Notes: generated by a model not told the origin, from the sequence alone. 64,000 bases of DNA from Bacillus sp. SG-1 (GCF_000181495.1 NZ_ABCF01000010.1:1-64000), one strand, 5' to 3'; shown: positions 53,791 through 63,421, counted from the stretch's first letter. Numbers and translations: made by a program.

Positions 53791-54864
53791 ATGTCCATTC
53801 CCACTCATCCTATTTCATTGATGAGTCAGGTTTATCGCAAGGTTTTCCCTGCTGTCCATAGGGAGCTGGCTCATTGGACACATAAAGCACAAGCGATCCC
53901 TAACGAAGAGCTTAGAACTCAGGCACTCGCGAGCATCCGTCACAAGACCTTTCATTGTGAAGGAGGCTCCATACTGGCGCTGCTGGCTTTAATGGAGAAG
54001 GATAAGGCGATAAAGTTTATTGTCGCTTACCAGACAATAAGCGATTATCTTGATAATCTATGTGACAGGAGCACATCGCTTGATCCTAAGGACTTTTCGG
54101 CCCTGCATGAATCTATGAAAGATGCCCTGACGGTGGGGGCACCTCTGAGGAAATATTATCGGCATAGAGAAGATCAGGAGGATGGCGGTTATCTAGCGGG
54201 GCTTGTACAAGCTTGCCAGTCTGTGCTGTCCGAAGTGCCGGGCTACTCTTCCATTAAACCATATCTGCTTGAACTCTGTGACTATTATTGCGATTTGCAA
54301 ATACATAAGCATGTTAAAAAAGAAGAAAGAACCGACAGGCTGAAAAGTTGGTTTAATCAGTATAAAGATACACTGCCGGAAATGGACTGGTACGAATTTT
54401 CAGCCTGCTCGGGATCGACTTTGGGCATCTTCTGCCTGGTGTCATATGGACTCAGGGAAGATTTCCAAGGCTTTCAGGCAGATTCAATCCGGAATGGATA
54501 CTTCCCTTATATTCAAGGGTTGCATATCCTCCTTGATTACTTTATCGATCAGGAGGAAGATGTAGAAGGCGGAGATTTAAACTTCTGTTTCTATTACGAG
54601 AGCGAAGAAGAGTTAAAACGAAGATTGCTGCACTTCCTCGAAAAGGCAGATGAAAATACGAGCCAGCTGCCCCATGCCAACTTTCATCGACTGATCAACA
54701 AGGGTCTGATTGGTGTCTATCTTTCAGACGAGAAAGCATGGAAACAGCAAAAGGTATACTCTTTTTCTAAAGAGTTCCTCAATGCGTCTGGATGGGTGAC
54801 AAAGTTCTTTTATTATAATGGAAAAATATATCGGAAGTTACAGGGATGGAAGAAAACTTCCTGA
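53791..54864 (+). CDS. ytpB: tetraprenyl-beta-curcumene synthase (DUF2600)
   Basis: A 357-aa helical protein of the YtpB family, which in B. subtilis cyclises tetraprenyl diphosphate to tetraprenyl-beta-curcumene, a C35 sesquarterpene precursor. Asp-rich segments such as TISDYLDNLCDR (about 85) and LLDYFIDQEEDVEGGD (about 250) fit Mg-diphosphate binding. ATG 53791 is 6 nt after GAGGTG and is preferred to GTG 53782 and ATG 53785. Confidence 0.9.
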   Translation: MSIPTHPISLMSQVYRKVFPAVHRELAHWTHKAQAIPNEELRTQALASIRHKTFHCEGGSILALLALMEKDKAIKFIVAYQTISDYLDNLCDRSTSLDPKDFSALHESMKDALTVGAPLRKYYRHREDQEDGGYLAGLVQACQSVLSEVPGYSSIKPYLLELCDYYCDLQIHKHVKKEERTDRLKSWFNQYKDTLPEMDWYEFSACSGSTLGIFCLVSYGLREDFQGFQADSIRNGYFPYIQGLHILLDYFIDQEEDVEGGDLNFCFYYESEEELKRRLLHFLEKADENTSQLPHANFHRLINKGLIGVYLSDEKAWKQQKVYSFSKEFLNASGWVTKFFYYNGKIYRKLQGWKKTS

Positions 54865-54873
54865 CCACCAGCA

Positions 54874-54901
54874 GGTGACCATGAAAATGGTCATCTTTTT
54901 T
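54874..54901 (+). terminator. ytpB terminator
   Basis: GGTGACCAT-gaaa-ATGGTCATC followed by T6. Confidence 0.9.
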
Positions 54902-55077
54902 ATGGGATTTTTAAGGGTCCTTGGAGCGGTGTTTTACCTGATAAAACCAAGTGTTGGCTATATTTAGTAATTTTTTGAGTTGTAGGACTCATTGTTTTAC
55001 TCGGGATAATTTCCATAATAGTTCCACTATATGGTATTAAACTTACCTTAAGACCTAGGCGTAAAAAAATATTATAG
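54881..55077 (+). pseudogene. possible remnant of a small membrane protein gene
   Basis: ATG 54881 opens a hydrophobic 28-codon frame (MKMVIFFMGFLRVLGAVFYL…) ending at TAG 54965. From about 54979 a second frame, shifted by two, reads a coherent hydrophobic helix with a basic end (GLIVLLGIISIIVPLYGI, LRPRRKK) and stops at 55075. Together they look like a broken small membrane protein. The start lies in the ytpB terminator, which weakens the case. Confidence 0.35.
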
Positions 55078-55187
55078 TACTATAGATTCCTTTCTTATTT
55101 GAGTCGATGTATTTTTCTGAATAATAAGTTATATTTACATTTGTTAAGGAAAAATCACATTTCATTTACATAAAGGAGGAATCGCGT

Positions 55188-57584
55188 GTGAAATCACGTA
55201 AAGTGTTATCTTTAGCGATGACAGCTGCCATGAGTATCGGGGCGTTTGCAGTTCCCGCTTCTGCAGCAACTCTTTCACCTCAGAACGTTTTGGCTAAGCC
55301 TGCTAAGGCCGTGGAACATCATCATGGAGGTCCGTTTGATCTTGGGATTGCAAATGATGACCGTTTAATTGAAATGCTTCAAAAAGAAGGAGTAATTGAA
55401 AAGGGTGCGACTGCTGCTGAAGCACAGACAGCCCTGAATAAATTCCTTGCAAAAAAAGCGGATGCGGCTGAAAAAGAAGCAGGAGAACTTCATGGCGAAG
55501 AAAAAGAAGTTAAAGCACAATTGCAAAAAGAAATGAAGAACAACAGTTTGACCAGCGGTAAGGGAAACAAGCTTGGACAAGCTAAAAGGAACTCACCAGA
55601 TCCAGTCCAAGAAGAAGCATATAATGGAAAAATGCGAACTGATAAAGTATTGGTTCTTCTAGTCGATTATCCGGACAAGCCTCATAATACTTTGAGTGCT
55701 GATGAAACAGATATGTACTATGAAGGTGAAGATGCATACTCCCCTGAACATTATCAGGATATGCTGTTTGGTGACGGGGGCTGGGTCGGCCCTGACGGAG
55801 AAACCTATGTATCGATGAAGCAATACTACGAACAGCAATCAGGCGGAAGCTATTCAGTAGAAGGTGAAGTAGCAGGCTGGTATACAGCAAGCAAACCTGC
55901 GGCTGAATATGGCGGAAACTATCCGACTGATGATGGCAGTGACGTAAATGCACGCGGTCTGGTTAAAGAAGCATTGGAAGCAGCAGCTGCAGATCCGACT
56001 GTGAATATTGCCGATTATGATAAATGGGACCGATATGATTTGGATGGAGACGGAAACTACCTGGAGCCGGATGGACTTGTCGATCACTTGATGGTCATTC
56101 ACTCTGGTGTAGGTGAAGAAGCAGGCGGCGGATCTTTAGGGTCTGATGCAATCTGGTCTCACCGCTGGAATCTTGGCGGCGTTCATACACTTAAAGGTAC
56201 AGAAGCTGAAGTTCCATATTGGGGAGGTCAAATGGCAGCATATGACTATACAATCGAGCCGGAAGACGGAGCAGTTGGCGTTATGGCCCACGAATTTGGT
56301 CATGATTTAGGTTTACCGGATGAGTATGACACTCAATATACAGGTGCTGGCGAGCCGGTAAGTTACTGGTCCATCATGTCAAGCGGAAGCTGGGCAGGTA
56401 AAATCGGCGGTACAATGCCGACTGGGTTCAGTCCTTATATGAAAGAAATGCTTCAAGAGTCAGCGGTTGTAGACAGTGAAGGAACTAAAGGCAACTGGCT
56501 GACTGGTACAGAGATCAGTGTTGACGAGGTAACCAGCAGTGGTATTGATGTTCTTCTTGATGAAGCAGTAACCAAAGGTACGAACAATGATGTAGTAAAA
56601 GTTAACCTTCCACAAAAGGAAACAGTTATTACAGCGCCGGCAAGCGGCAAAAATGCATACTTCTCTGGAAGTGCAGATGACTTGCACAACGAAATTTCGA
56701 CAACTGTAGACCTAACAAATGCTACAACTGCCGAGTTCAATTTTAAAGCTTGGTATGACATTGAAGTGGATTGGGATTATGCTTATGTAACAGTCAATGG
56801 TGAGCCGGTGGCAAGTGATATCACAACTAACACCAATCCACATGGTTCGAATCTTGGAAATGGAATCACAGGTTCTTCTGACGGCTGGATCGATGCTTCC
56901 TTCGACCTTTCCGATTATGTTGGTCAGCAAGTTGAAGTGGCGATTGAATATGTAACAGATGCAGCGGTTTCAAATCCTGGTCTATTTGCAGATGATCTTT
57001 CAATTGTAGTAGACGGGGAAGAAGTTTTGTTTGATGATGCTGAGGGAGACACTCAATTCACGCTTGCAGGCTTTGAGCAAAACGATGGTATCAAACGCTC
57101 TGATCATTACTACCTGTTAGAGTGGAGAAGCCACAATGGGGTGGATGAAGGTCTTGAGAACATTCGCCGTGGCGAAAGCTTGATGACATTTGATGAAGGT
57201 CTAGTCGTATGGTATGTCGATAAGCAGTACAGCGAAAACTGGACTGGACTTCACCCTGGCGATGGCTTTGTAGGGGTAGTCGATGCTGACCAGCATACAA
57301 ACTACTGGAGTGACGGTTCTGTTGCATCGACCCGCTACCAGGTTCATGATGCGGCATTCAGCCTTGAAAAGTCTGAGAAAATGTTCTTGGATTACTCTGA
57401 TCTCCTGGGTATCACAATGAAAGATAATTACACAAAACGCAATCCATTGTTCAATGACAGTGCAGATTACAGCAACAAAGGCCTTGTAGATGCAGGCCGA
57501 AACGTCCCTGAATACGGCTTGAAATTCCGTGTTGTTGGTCAAAGTGCTGACAAAACTGTAGGTAAAGTATTGATTTACAAATAA
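55188..57584 (+). CDS. inhA: immune inhibitor A-type secreted M6 metalloprotease
   Basis: The signal peptide runs to about AFAVPASAA (residue 29). A helical pro-region (about 30-150) rich in A, E, K follows, then the M6 catalytic domain with zinc motif HEFGHDLGLPDEYD (His368, Glu369, His372), and C-terminal beta-sandwich domains (about 460-798) including a MAM/laminin-like part. InhA proteases degrade host or environmental proteins outside the cell. Length of 798 aa fits the family. The GTG start follows AAAGGAGGA. Single gene; no promoter singled out in 54902-55187. Confidence 0.93.
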   Translation: MKSRKVLSLAMTAAMSIGAFAVPASAATLSPQNVLAKPAKAVEHHHGGPFDLGIANDDRLIEMLQKEGVIEKGATAAEAQTALNKFLAKKADAAEKEAGELHGEEKEVKAQLQKEMKNNSLTSGKGNKLGQAKRNSPDPVQEEAYNGKMRTDKVLVLLVDYPDKPHNTLSADETDMYYEGEDAYSPEHYQDMLFGDGGWVGPDGETYVSMKQYYEQQSGGSYSVEGEVAGWYTASKPAAEYGGNYPTDDGSDVNARGLVKEALEAAAADPTVNIADYDKWDRYDLDGDGNYLEPDGLVDHLMVIHSGVGEEAGGGSLGSDAIWSHRWNLGGVHTLKGTEAEVPYWGGQMAAYDYTIEPEDGAVGVMAHEFGHDLGLPDEYDTQYTGAGEPVSYWSIMSSGSWAGKIGGTMPTGFSPYMKEMLQESAVVDSEGTKGNWLTGTEISVDEVTSSGIDVLLDEAVTKGTNNDVVKVNLPQKETVITAPASGKNAYFSGSADDLHNEISTTVDLTNATTAEFNFKAWYDIEVDWDYAYVTVNGEPVASDITTNTNPHGSNLGNGITGSSDGWIDASFDLSDYVGQQVEVAIEYVTDAAVSNPGLFADDLSIVVDGEEVLFDDAEGDTQFTLAGFEQNDGIKRSDHYYLLEWRSHNGVDEGLENIRRGESLMTFDEGLVVWYVDKQYSENWTGLHPGDGFVGVVDADQHTNYWSDGSVASTRYQVHDAAFSLEKSEKMFLDYSDLLGITMKDNYTKRNPLFNDSADYSNKGLVDAGRNVPEYGLKFRVVGQSADKTVGKVLIYK

Positions 57585-57623
57585 AAAAGTTAAAGGGTGA
57601 GGGCCGAGGCTCTCACCCTTTAA
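57585..57623 (-). terminator. terminator between inhA and mnmM
   Basis: TTAAAGGGTGAG and CTCACCCTTTAA form a perfect 12-bp stem. The minus-strand product ends in TTTTTT, so it serves mnmM; it may also act on the plus strand. Confidence 0.82.
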
Positions 57624-57786
57624 GCGTGTTATTGATATGCACTTATTAGAAATAATGCTTAAGACAGAATTAATTCTTTGATAAGTACACAAAAAAGAGG
57701 AAGAAATCTTAAGTGATTTCGCCCTCCTTATTGTTGTATTATTTTCGCTTTTTACTTTGATGATATAGCCGCAAATGGGACATCCT

Positions 57787-58359
57787 TTATCTTTTTTCCA
57801 GGGCAACTATAAACGGCGGATTATTAATGCCGTTCATGAATTGATAGCGCAGAACGTGGACATAGTTCTGGTCGAGCCTTTCCACATATCTTAGAATGTA
57901 GTCTCTTTCGACGGCGCCCTCCCGATGCCCATGGTAAATGACAAGGACGATGATGCCTTCAGGTGCCATCATATCCAAAAGGGCTTCAATCGCTTTTAGC
58001 GTCGTATCAGGGCGGGTCACTATGGTTTTATCTCCGCCAGGCAGGTAGCCCAAATTGAAAATGGCTCCAGTGACTTTCCCATAATGAACAGGAGGTACGA
58101 CATTGCCTACTGTTTCGTGCCCTTGTTTAAAAAGAGTCACACGTTCCTGCAAGTTGTGGGTTTGTAGTCTTTCCCTGGTGTTGAAGAGAGCTTCCTCCTG
58201 GATGTCAAAACCATATACTCGTCCGTTTTCTCCGACCAGCTGCGCGAGGAAAAGGGTATCATGGCCATTACCAAGTGTGGCATCAATGGCGATATCCCCA
58301 GGATTTACAGCAGAAGAGAGCAATTGGCGTGCGAACGGAAGGACTCTTTCAAGCTTCAT
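57787..58359 (-). CDS. mnmM: tRNA mnm5s2U-type methyltransferase
   Basis: Class I SAM-dependent methyltransferase (190 aa) with motif I IDATLGNGHDTLFLA and VYGFDIQ. It is the YtqB family, shown in B. subtilis to methylate nm5(s2)U at the tRNA wobble position (MnmM). Overlaps the upstream ytqA stop by 4 bp (ATGA), so the two are co-translated. Confidence 0.9.
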   Translation of the reverse strand: MKLERVLPFARQLLSSAVNPGDIAIDATLGNGHDTLFLAQLVGENGRVYGFDIQEEALFNTRERLQTHNLQERVTLFKQGHETVGNVVPPVHYGKVTGAIFNLGYLPGGDKTIVTRPDTTLKAIEALLDMMAPEGIIVLVIYHGHREGAVERDYILRYVERLDQNYVHVLRYQFMNGINNPPFIVALEKR

Positions 58360-59324
58360 ACTTCCACCCCGGCTTTATAGAATTTTCCCTGCCAGCTGTC
58401 TCTGCGCTGAAGTTCACCGTCAATGGCATTCAATACATTCCACTTGTTCACACTCCACATCGGGCCAATCATTAAATCAATCGGGCCGTCACCCGTAATA
58501 CGGTGAACAATCATCTCAGGTGGAAGAATTTCAAGCTGGTCACAGACAAGGCTTACATACTCTTCGAATGAGAGGAATTCAAGCTGTCCCTTTTCATACT
58601 GCTTAACCATTGGGGTACCTTTTAGTAAATGAAGCAGGTGAATTTTGATTCCTTGTACATCAAGCTTTGCGACCTCTTTGGCTGTTTCCATCATCATATT
58701 GTAATCTTCCTGGGGAAGTCCGTTGATAATATGGGAACAGACTCGGATACCATGCTTTCTCAGCTTGTTTACACCTTCTACATAACATTGATAGTCATGC
58801 GCCCTGTTGATCATGCTGGCGGTTTTTTCATGTACGGTCTGCAGTCCAAGCTCCACCCAAAGGTAAGTCCGCTCGTTGAGTTCGGCAAGGTACTCCACTA
58901 CGTCATCCGGCAGACAGTCAGGGCGTGTCGCAATCGATATCCCGACTATTCCTTCCTGTTTCAAAACAGACTCATATTTCTCGCGAAGCTCTTCAACCGG
59001 TGCATGAGTATTGGTGAATGCCTGAAAATAGGCCATGTACTTTCCGTCTTTCCATTTACGGTGCATTCTTTCTTTTATATCGTTGAACTGCTTCTCAAGC
59101 GGATCGACTCTGCTGCCGGCAAAATCACCGGATCCAGCAGCGGAACAGAATGTGCATCCTCCATAGGCTACAGTGCCGTCCCGGTTTGGGCAGTCGAAGC
59201 CTCCGTCGAGAGCAACTTTGAATACTTTATGTCCAAAATGGCTGCGCAAATGATAATTCCATGTATGATACCGCTTCACATCAGCGGCATACGGAAATGG
59301 GTTTGTCTTGTTTATGACAAACAC
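58356..59324 (-). CDS. ytqA: radical SAM protein YtqA
   Basis: A 322-aa radical SAM protein of the TIGR01212 type: the 4Fe-4S cluster cysteines are in CPNRDGTVAYGGCTFCSAAG. Work on B. subtilis links ytqA to wobble-uridine modification together with ytqB (MnmL). The operon with mnmM supports this. The ribosome binding site AAGGAGG is about 7 nt from the ATG. Confidence 0.9.
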   Translation of the reverse strand: MFVINKTNPFPYAADVKRYHTWNYHLRSHFGHKVFKVALDGGFDCPNRDGTVAYGGCTFCSAAGSGDFAGSRVDPLEKQFNDIKERMHRKWKDGKYMAYFQAFTNTHAPVEELREKYESVLKQEGIVGISIATRPDCLPDDVVEYLAELNERTYLWVELGLQTVHEKTASMINRAHDYQCYVEGVNKLRKHGIRVCSHIINGLPQEDYNMMMETAKEVAKLDVQGIKIHLLHLLKGTPMVKQYEKGQLEFLSFEEYVSLVCDQLEILPPEMIVHRITGDGPIDLMIGPMWSVNKWNVLNAIDGELQRRDSWQGKFYKAGVEV

Positions 59325-59503
59325 CTCCTTAACAATCTCTCTGTAATGATGCTAGAAGCATTTTATCACGAAAGGGCGGCATATCCAATTACAGCATGGT
59401 TACAGTTGCGATAGGAAGAAATTTCTACTGATGATTCCTAACTTATGACAAACAATAAACACAGAAGCACAGCTTCATTTTTGAAGTTTTGGAGGGATTA
59501 CTT

Positions 59504-59797
59504 ATGGCAACTAGACAATCTGTGGATGAGTGCCTGCAAAAATGTGAAGACGCACTGAGATTTGCACAGGAACAATATAAATCAGGAACCAAACAAGAGC
59601 ATTATCATGACCAGGAATATACAGATGCCATGCAAAAGGTTGAAGAAGCAGTCAATGACATCAGGCATCTTGCTAACAGTGCAAATTCTCAACAGCGTGA
59701 ACAGCTTCACAGAATGCGCTTGCAGCTTCAGCAATTCCAGAATGAAATGGTTCTGTTAGACCACGACCCGGAATCAGTGGGAGGGAGACTACAGTGA
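59504..59797 (+). CDS. ytzC: DUF2524-family protein YtzC
   Basis: A 97-aa helical, His/Gln/Glu-rich protein starting MATRQSVDECLQKCEDALRF. ATG 59504 follows GGAGGG and is preferred to an ATG 15 bp upstream. Family of unknown function. Its stop overlaps the next gene's start (GTGA). Confidence 0.82.
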   Translation: MATRQSVDECLQKCEDALRFAQEQYKSGTKQEHYHDQEYTDAMQKVEEAVNDIRHLANSANSQQREQLHRMRLQLQQFQNEMVLLDHDPESVGGRLQ

Positions 59798-59964
59798 AAA
59801 AACGTTCTAAACAAAATAACCCTGAGCAGAAAACAAGAACAGCTGAGAGAAACCTTGATACTGAATTTGGAGAAGAGTACAATCCGGTAAAAGAAGCGAA
59901 GAAGAGATATGAAAAGCAGGCACAGCCGGTTAAATCGAAAAATAGAGAATTGGAAAATAAATAA
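59794..59964 (+). CDS. small charged protein, 56 aa
   Basis: GTG 59794 overlaps the ytzC stop by 4 bp and has AGGGAG upstream. The product starts MKKRSKQNNPEQKTRTAERN and continues LDTEFGEEYNPVKEAKKRYE: hydrophilic, Lys/Glu-rich, without cysteines. The size and composition recall small spore proteins, but I cannot assign a family. Coupled with ytzC and followed by a terminator. Confidence 0.7.
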   Translation: MKKRSKQNNPEQKTRTAERNLDTEFGEEYNPVKEAKKRYEKQAQPVKSKNRELENK

Positions 59965-59972
59965 TGGGGGAG

Positions 59973-60003
59973 AAGCACACCAATTACAAAAGGTGTGCTT
60001 TTT
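59973..60003 (+). terminator. terminator after the ytzC operon
   Basis: AAGCACACC and GGTGTGCTT around a 10-nt loop, then T3; a 9-bp perfect stem. Confidence 0.82.
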
Positions 60004-60081
60004 CCTTTAACGAAGATTCATCCTTTTGCATTCGTGGTAAAGAAAAATATCACTATCACCACCAAAAGAAGGAGGATGAGC

Positions 60082-61143
60082 ATGGAAAATCTTAAAGAAC
60101 TATTGAAAGAACTCCTTTTAATAAACAGTTCAACACGTGAAGGCAGCAACAAAGCCATAGAATTTTGCGGTCAATGGCTTGAGGAAAATGGACTGCCGGT
60201 CAACATCATCCAGAATAACGGCTATAAGATGCTGGTTACGGAAATAGGCAGCGGAGATAAAAAGGTAATCTTCAATGGTCATATCGATGTCGTGAGCGGG
60301 AAAGAGGAGCAATTTATCCCCCGTGAAAAAAATGAAAAGATTTACGCGCGGGGTTCGGCTGATATGAAAGCAGGAGTCGCCTGCATGATGCATGCGATGG
60401 TTGCGTTGAAGGATGAAGACCTTAATACAAAGATTCAGCTTCAGATCGTGTCCGATGAAGAAATCGGGGGATTTAACTGCACAGGTTACTTGGTTGAGGA
60501 AGGATACACCGGCGACTTTGTCATTTGTTCTGAACCGACACAACTTGGCATTGCATTACAAGCTAAAGGTGTATTAAGACTGAATGTAGAAGTGGAAGGT
60601 GTGCCTGCGCATGGAAGCAGACCGTGGGAAGGCGAGAATGCCATTGAAAAAGCATTTGATGTTCATAAAAAAATAAAAGAGCTTCCGTTTATGAAGGAAA
60701 GCTCCGAATATTATCCAACTCCTTCATTGAACCTGGCAATCATTGAAGGAGGGGACGTGTACAATAAAGTACCAGCTAAATGCATGCTGAAGTATGATAT
60801 CCGTTACTTGCCGGAACAAACAAAAGATAGGATTGTCCAGGAAATTGAAGAAGCTGTCGACAGTCCTGTGTTTGTCTCCATGTTCAGTAAGCCGGTCAGG
60901 ACGGACATAGACGACTTTTATGTTGGGAAAATCAAGGCGGCTGTAGAGGAACAGACGGGTGAGAAAGCGGTGTTTTTCGGTCAGCATGGATCGGCCGACA
61001 CCCAATTCTTTGCGCAGCTCGGCATCCCGGCCATCGAATTCGGTCCGGTCGGAGAAAACTGGCACGGCAATAAGGAAAATGTTGAAATCGACTCGCTCTA
61101 TATGTATCAAAAAATGCTTGTTAATTTTGCTCACAGCATCTGA
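60082..61143 (+). CDS. M20-family peptidase/deacylase (ArgE/DapE-like)
   Basis: Zinc amidohydrolase of the M20 family (353 aa): first metal His in NGHIDVVSG, bridging Asp in RGSADMKAG, catalytic Glu in SDEEIGG, and a C-terminal metal His in WHGNKENV. A dimerisation domain lies about residues 175-285. Likely substrates are N-acyl amino acids or succinyl-diaminopimelate. ATG 60082 has AAGGAGG 6-7 nt upstream. Single gene with its own terminator. Confidence 0.88.
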   Translation: MENLKELLKELLLINSSTREGSNKAIEFCGQWLEENGLPVNIIQNNGYKMLVTEIGSGDKKVIFNGHIDVVSGKEEQFIPREKNEKIYARGSADMKAGVACMMHAMVALKDEDLNTKIQLQIVSDEEIGGFNCTGYLVEEGYTGDFVICSEPTQLGIALQAKGVLRLNVEVEGVPAHGSRPWEGENAIEKAFDVHKKIKELPFMKESSEYYPTPSLNLAIIEGGDVYNKVPAKCMLKYDIRYLPEQTKDRIVQEIEEAVDSPVFVSMFSKPVRTDIDDFYVGKIKAAVEEQTGEKAVFFGQHGSADTQFFAQLGIPAIEFGPVGENWHGNKENVEIDSLYMYQKMLVNFAHSI

Positions 61144-61150
61144 TTTTTGA

Positions 61151-61177
61151 AAAGGCAGCCGCGGCTGTCTTTTTTTC
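61151..61177 (+). terminator. terminator after the M20 peptidase
   Basis: GGCAGCC-gc-GGCTGTC with T8. Confidence 0.88.
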
Positions 61178-61422
61178 TGGGTTTGCAAGGGGAAGTTTGG
61201 TGATGTCCTATTGTATTGTATGTCGTTTCGACTTTGAGCCCAACTCACCTATCAATCAAATGCTGTTTTGTAGATGAGTTCTCTTTTTCAAAATACCTAC
61301 CAATTACTAACTGGTTTCAAAAAAACGAGGCTGCCAAACCCCATATATCTCCCCGGAACTTTTAGGAAGCTGGCTTACCGGCTCTTACTATTTTTGGAAT
61401 TATCTATCTATTCTATTTCGTG

Positions 61423-61451
61423 TTGCACCACGAATTGAAAACCCCTATAAT
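61423..61451 (+). promoter_or_regulatory. promoter of the MFS transporter gene
   Basis: TTGCAC (61423-61428), exactly 17 nt, TATAAT (61446-61451), 45 bp before the start codon. Nothing else recognised in 61178-61422. Confidence 0.75.
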
Positions 61452-61495
61452 CATTTTGGGAATCGAAATATCTATAGGGAAAGGAAGCGCTCATT

Positions 61496-62683
61496 ATGCC
61501 TAAATCGTTGTGGCTGTTAATCGCTGGAATGATGGTGAATGTCACGGCAGCGTCATTCTTATGGCCGTTGAATGCGATATATATCAATTCACATCTTGGC
61601 AAATCATTATCAGTCGCTGGATTGGTTTTGATGTTGAATGCCGGAGCGAGTGTCATCGGAAATTTGTTCGGAGGAAGCCTCTTTGACAAAATTGGTGGAT
61701 ACCGCTCGATCTTGACGGGAATCATCATTACTTTAATTGCTCTTATCGGAATGAATTTTTATCACGGATGGCCGCATTACGTTATTTTTCTTACCATTGT
61801 CGGTTTTGGTTCAGGGATTGTTTTTCCTTCCATGTATGCGATGGCCGGGTCGGTCTGGCCTGAAGGCGGCCGGAAATCATTCAATGCGATTTATGTGGCA
61901 CAGAATGTCGGGGTCGCTGTCGGTGCTGCAGCTGGAGGGTTAGTCGCTTCTTATTCCTTTCAATATATTTTTCTGGCAAACTTGATTATGTATGTAATCT
62001 TCTTTTTAATTGCTCTCTTTGGATACAAGGCCATCACGGTCAATACGGCGAAGCAGACCTCGCTTATCCAGGAAGGCGGTTTTATTAGAAATAAATCCAA
62101 ATTTACGGCACTGATTTTAATATGCGCCGCCTATATACTATGCTGGATCGGTTATGTGCAATGGCAGTCGACCATTGCCAGCTATACTCAGGACATTAAC
62201 ATCAGCTTGAAACAATACAGCTTGTTATGGACAATCAATGGAGCGTTAATCGTGCTGGCGCAGCCTGTACTATCCAAAATGATCCGCCGCTTTGAAAATA
62301 ACCTGAAGATGCAAATCCAGATTGGAATCGTCATTTTCATGATTTCCTTCGGGGTGGCCGCTGTCTCTGATGTGTTCCAAATGTTTGCGATTGCCATGAT
62401 CATTATGACAATCGGGGAAATGCTGATTTGGCCTGCAGTGCCTACGATTGCCAACGACCTGGCCCCTAAGGGAAGAGAAGGATTTTATCAGGGAATCGTT
62501 AATAGTACTGCCACGGGAGGACGTATGGTCGGTCCATTATTAGGAGGTATCATTGTGGACGGATTTGGCATATCTGTTTTATTCACATCACTGATCGGAT
62601 TGTTTGCCGTTGCCATCGTCTTCACTGCGATTTATGACAGGTCCCTTAAAAGGAAAGAATCTGTCTCCATTTCAATTTCTTAA
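61496..62683 (+). CDS. MFS transporter, drug-efflux-like
   Basis: A 395-aa protein with 12 predicted membrane spans. The loop 2-3 motif GGSLFDKIGGYRSI matches the MFS signature GxxxDRxGRR, and the central loop is basic (YKAITVNTAKQTS). Probably a proton-coupled exporter; substrate unknown. AAAGGAAG precedes the ATG. It has its own promoter and terminator. Confidence 0.88.
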   Translation: MPKSLWLLIAGMMVNVTAASFLWPLNAIYINSHLGKSLSVAGLVLMLNAGASVIGNLFGGSLFDKIGGYRSILTGIIITLIALIGMNFYHGWPHYVIFLTIVGFGSGIVFPSMYAMAGSVWPEGGRKSFNAIYVAQNVGVAVGAAAGGLVASYSFQYIFLANLIMYVIFFLIALFGYKAITVNTAKQTSLIQEGGFIRNKSKFTALILICAAYILCWIGYVQWQSTIASYTQDINISLKQYSLLWTINGALIVLAQPVLSKMIRRFENNLKMQIQIGIVIFMISFGVAAVSDVFQMFAIAMIIMTIGEMLIWPAVPTIANDLAPKGREGFYQGIVNSTATGGRMVGPLLGGIIVDGFGISVLFTSLIGLFAVAIVFTAIYDRSLKRKESVSISIS

Positions 62684-62687
62684 GTTA

Positions 62688-62716
62688 AAGGCTATCTTCC
62701 TAAAGAAGGTAGTCTT
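62688..62716 (+). terminator. terminator of the MFS gene
   Basis: AAGGCTATCTTC and GAAGGTAGTCTT pair with G-T pairs, followed by T6. Confidence 0.85.
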
Positions 62717-62893
62717 TTTTCTACTCTGTAACAGTTCGGTTACTTTGTTTAGGGAAAGTAAAGAATACTATTTGTCGTATGTGTTCCTATCTTCCTATTA
62801 TGAGGTGATGTTCTGAGGAGATTGGGGGTTTTTTTAATAACAATCAACAGCTTTTAATCTAGTCATCTCCGTTTTTTCCTCTAATTAATAGTC

Positions 62894-62998
62894 CTATCTA
62901 GCATCCGCGATAGAACCATTTCCACTAAGGCTTCCAAATGCTATAGTAGAGATCACCGCCAACGGCATTAGCTTTTTCTTTAATTTTTTTCTCATCAT
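62894..62998 (-). CDS. possible exported peptide or truncated secreted-protein gene, 34 aa
   Basis: Two adjacent ATGs (62998, 62995) follow AGGAGGG. The product MMRKKLKKKLMPLAVISTIA plus a short tail (FGSLSGNGSIADAR) has the basic front and hydrophobic core of a signal peptide, then stops. It is either a very small secreted peptide or the leftover 5' end of a deleted gene; the remnants next to it favour the second. Confidence 0.4.
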   Translation of the reverse strand: MMRKKLKKKLMPLAVISTIAFGSLSGNGSIADAR

Positions 62999-63086
62999 TC
63001 GACATTCCCTCCTAAATTTCTTTTACAAAACCCATTATAGGAATCTATTATTGAGAGAATTTGAAGAAATGGTAGAGAAAATGTAA

Positions 63087-63413
63087 CAATGCCAAACTAA
63101 CCTTACGCATGAGGAGAAATTTGATTTTGGGAAATTCTTTGTGGAAATAGAGAATACTTCCGAAAAAACAGCTAACCTTGCACCTATCGCTCTGATAGAA
63201 ACCAATACCGGCGAGAAATTCGACTAGGAAAAAGATATTTACCTCGAAGACTTAAATGGTGCCATTCAAGGTGGAGAAAACAAAAAAGGAAATCTGGGAT
63301 TCATTCTTGAAGACTCAGAAGGCCTTGAGTGGATAGAAATTACGACAAGCGATGTTTTTGATGAGAATGAAAAGAAGATGCAAGAATCGCAGATAATAAG
63401 AATAGAGCTTTAG
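63087..63413 (+). pseudogene. DUF4352-like remnant with one in-frame TAG
   Basis: From 63087 to 63413 one frame reads coherently (KFDFGKFFVEIENTSEKTAN … GGENKKGNLGFILEDSEGLE) except for a TAG at 63224-63226. The pattern of a hydrophobic strand, ENTS, a glycine-rich turn and a final strand suits a DUF4352-type immunoglobulin-like domain of lipoproteins. There is no upstream start or signal peptide. I call it a pseudogene. A terminator follows. Confidence 0.5.
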
Positions 63414-63421
63414 AAAAAGGT

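Noticed and set aside
57201-57806. 201-aa minus-strand frame starting in the mnmM end, with a CPICGY zinc-ribbon-like start
   Set aside because: Most of it runs antisense through inhA and across a strong terminator. Only the first 30 codons look protein-like.
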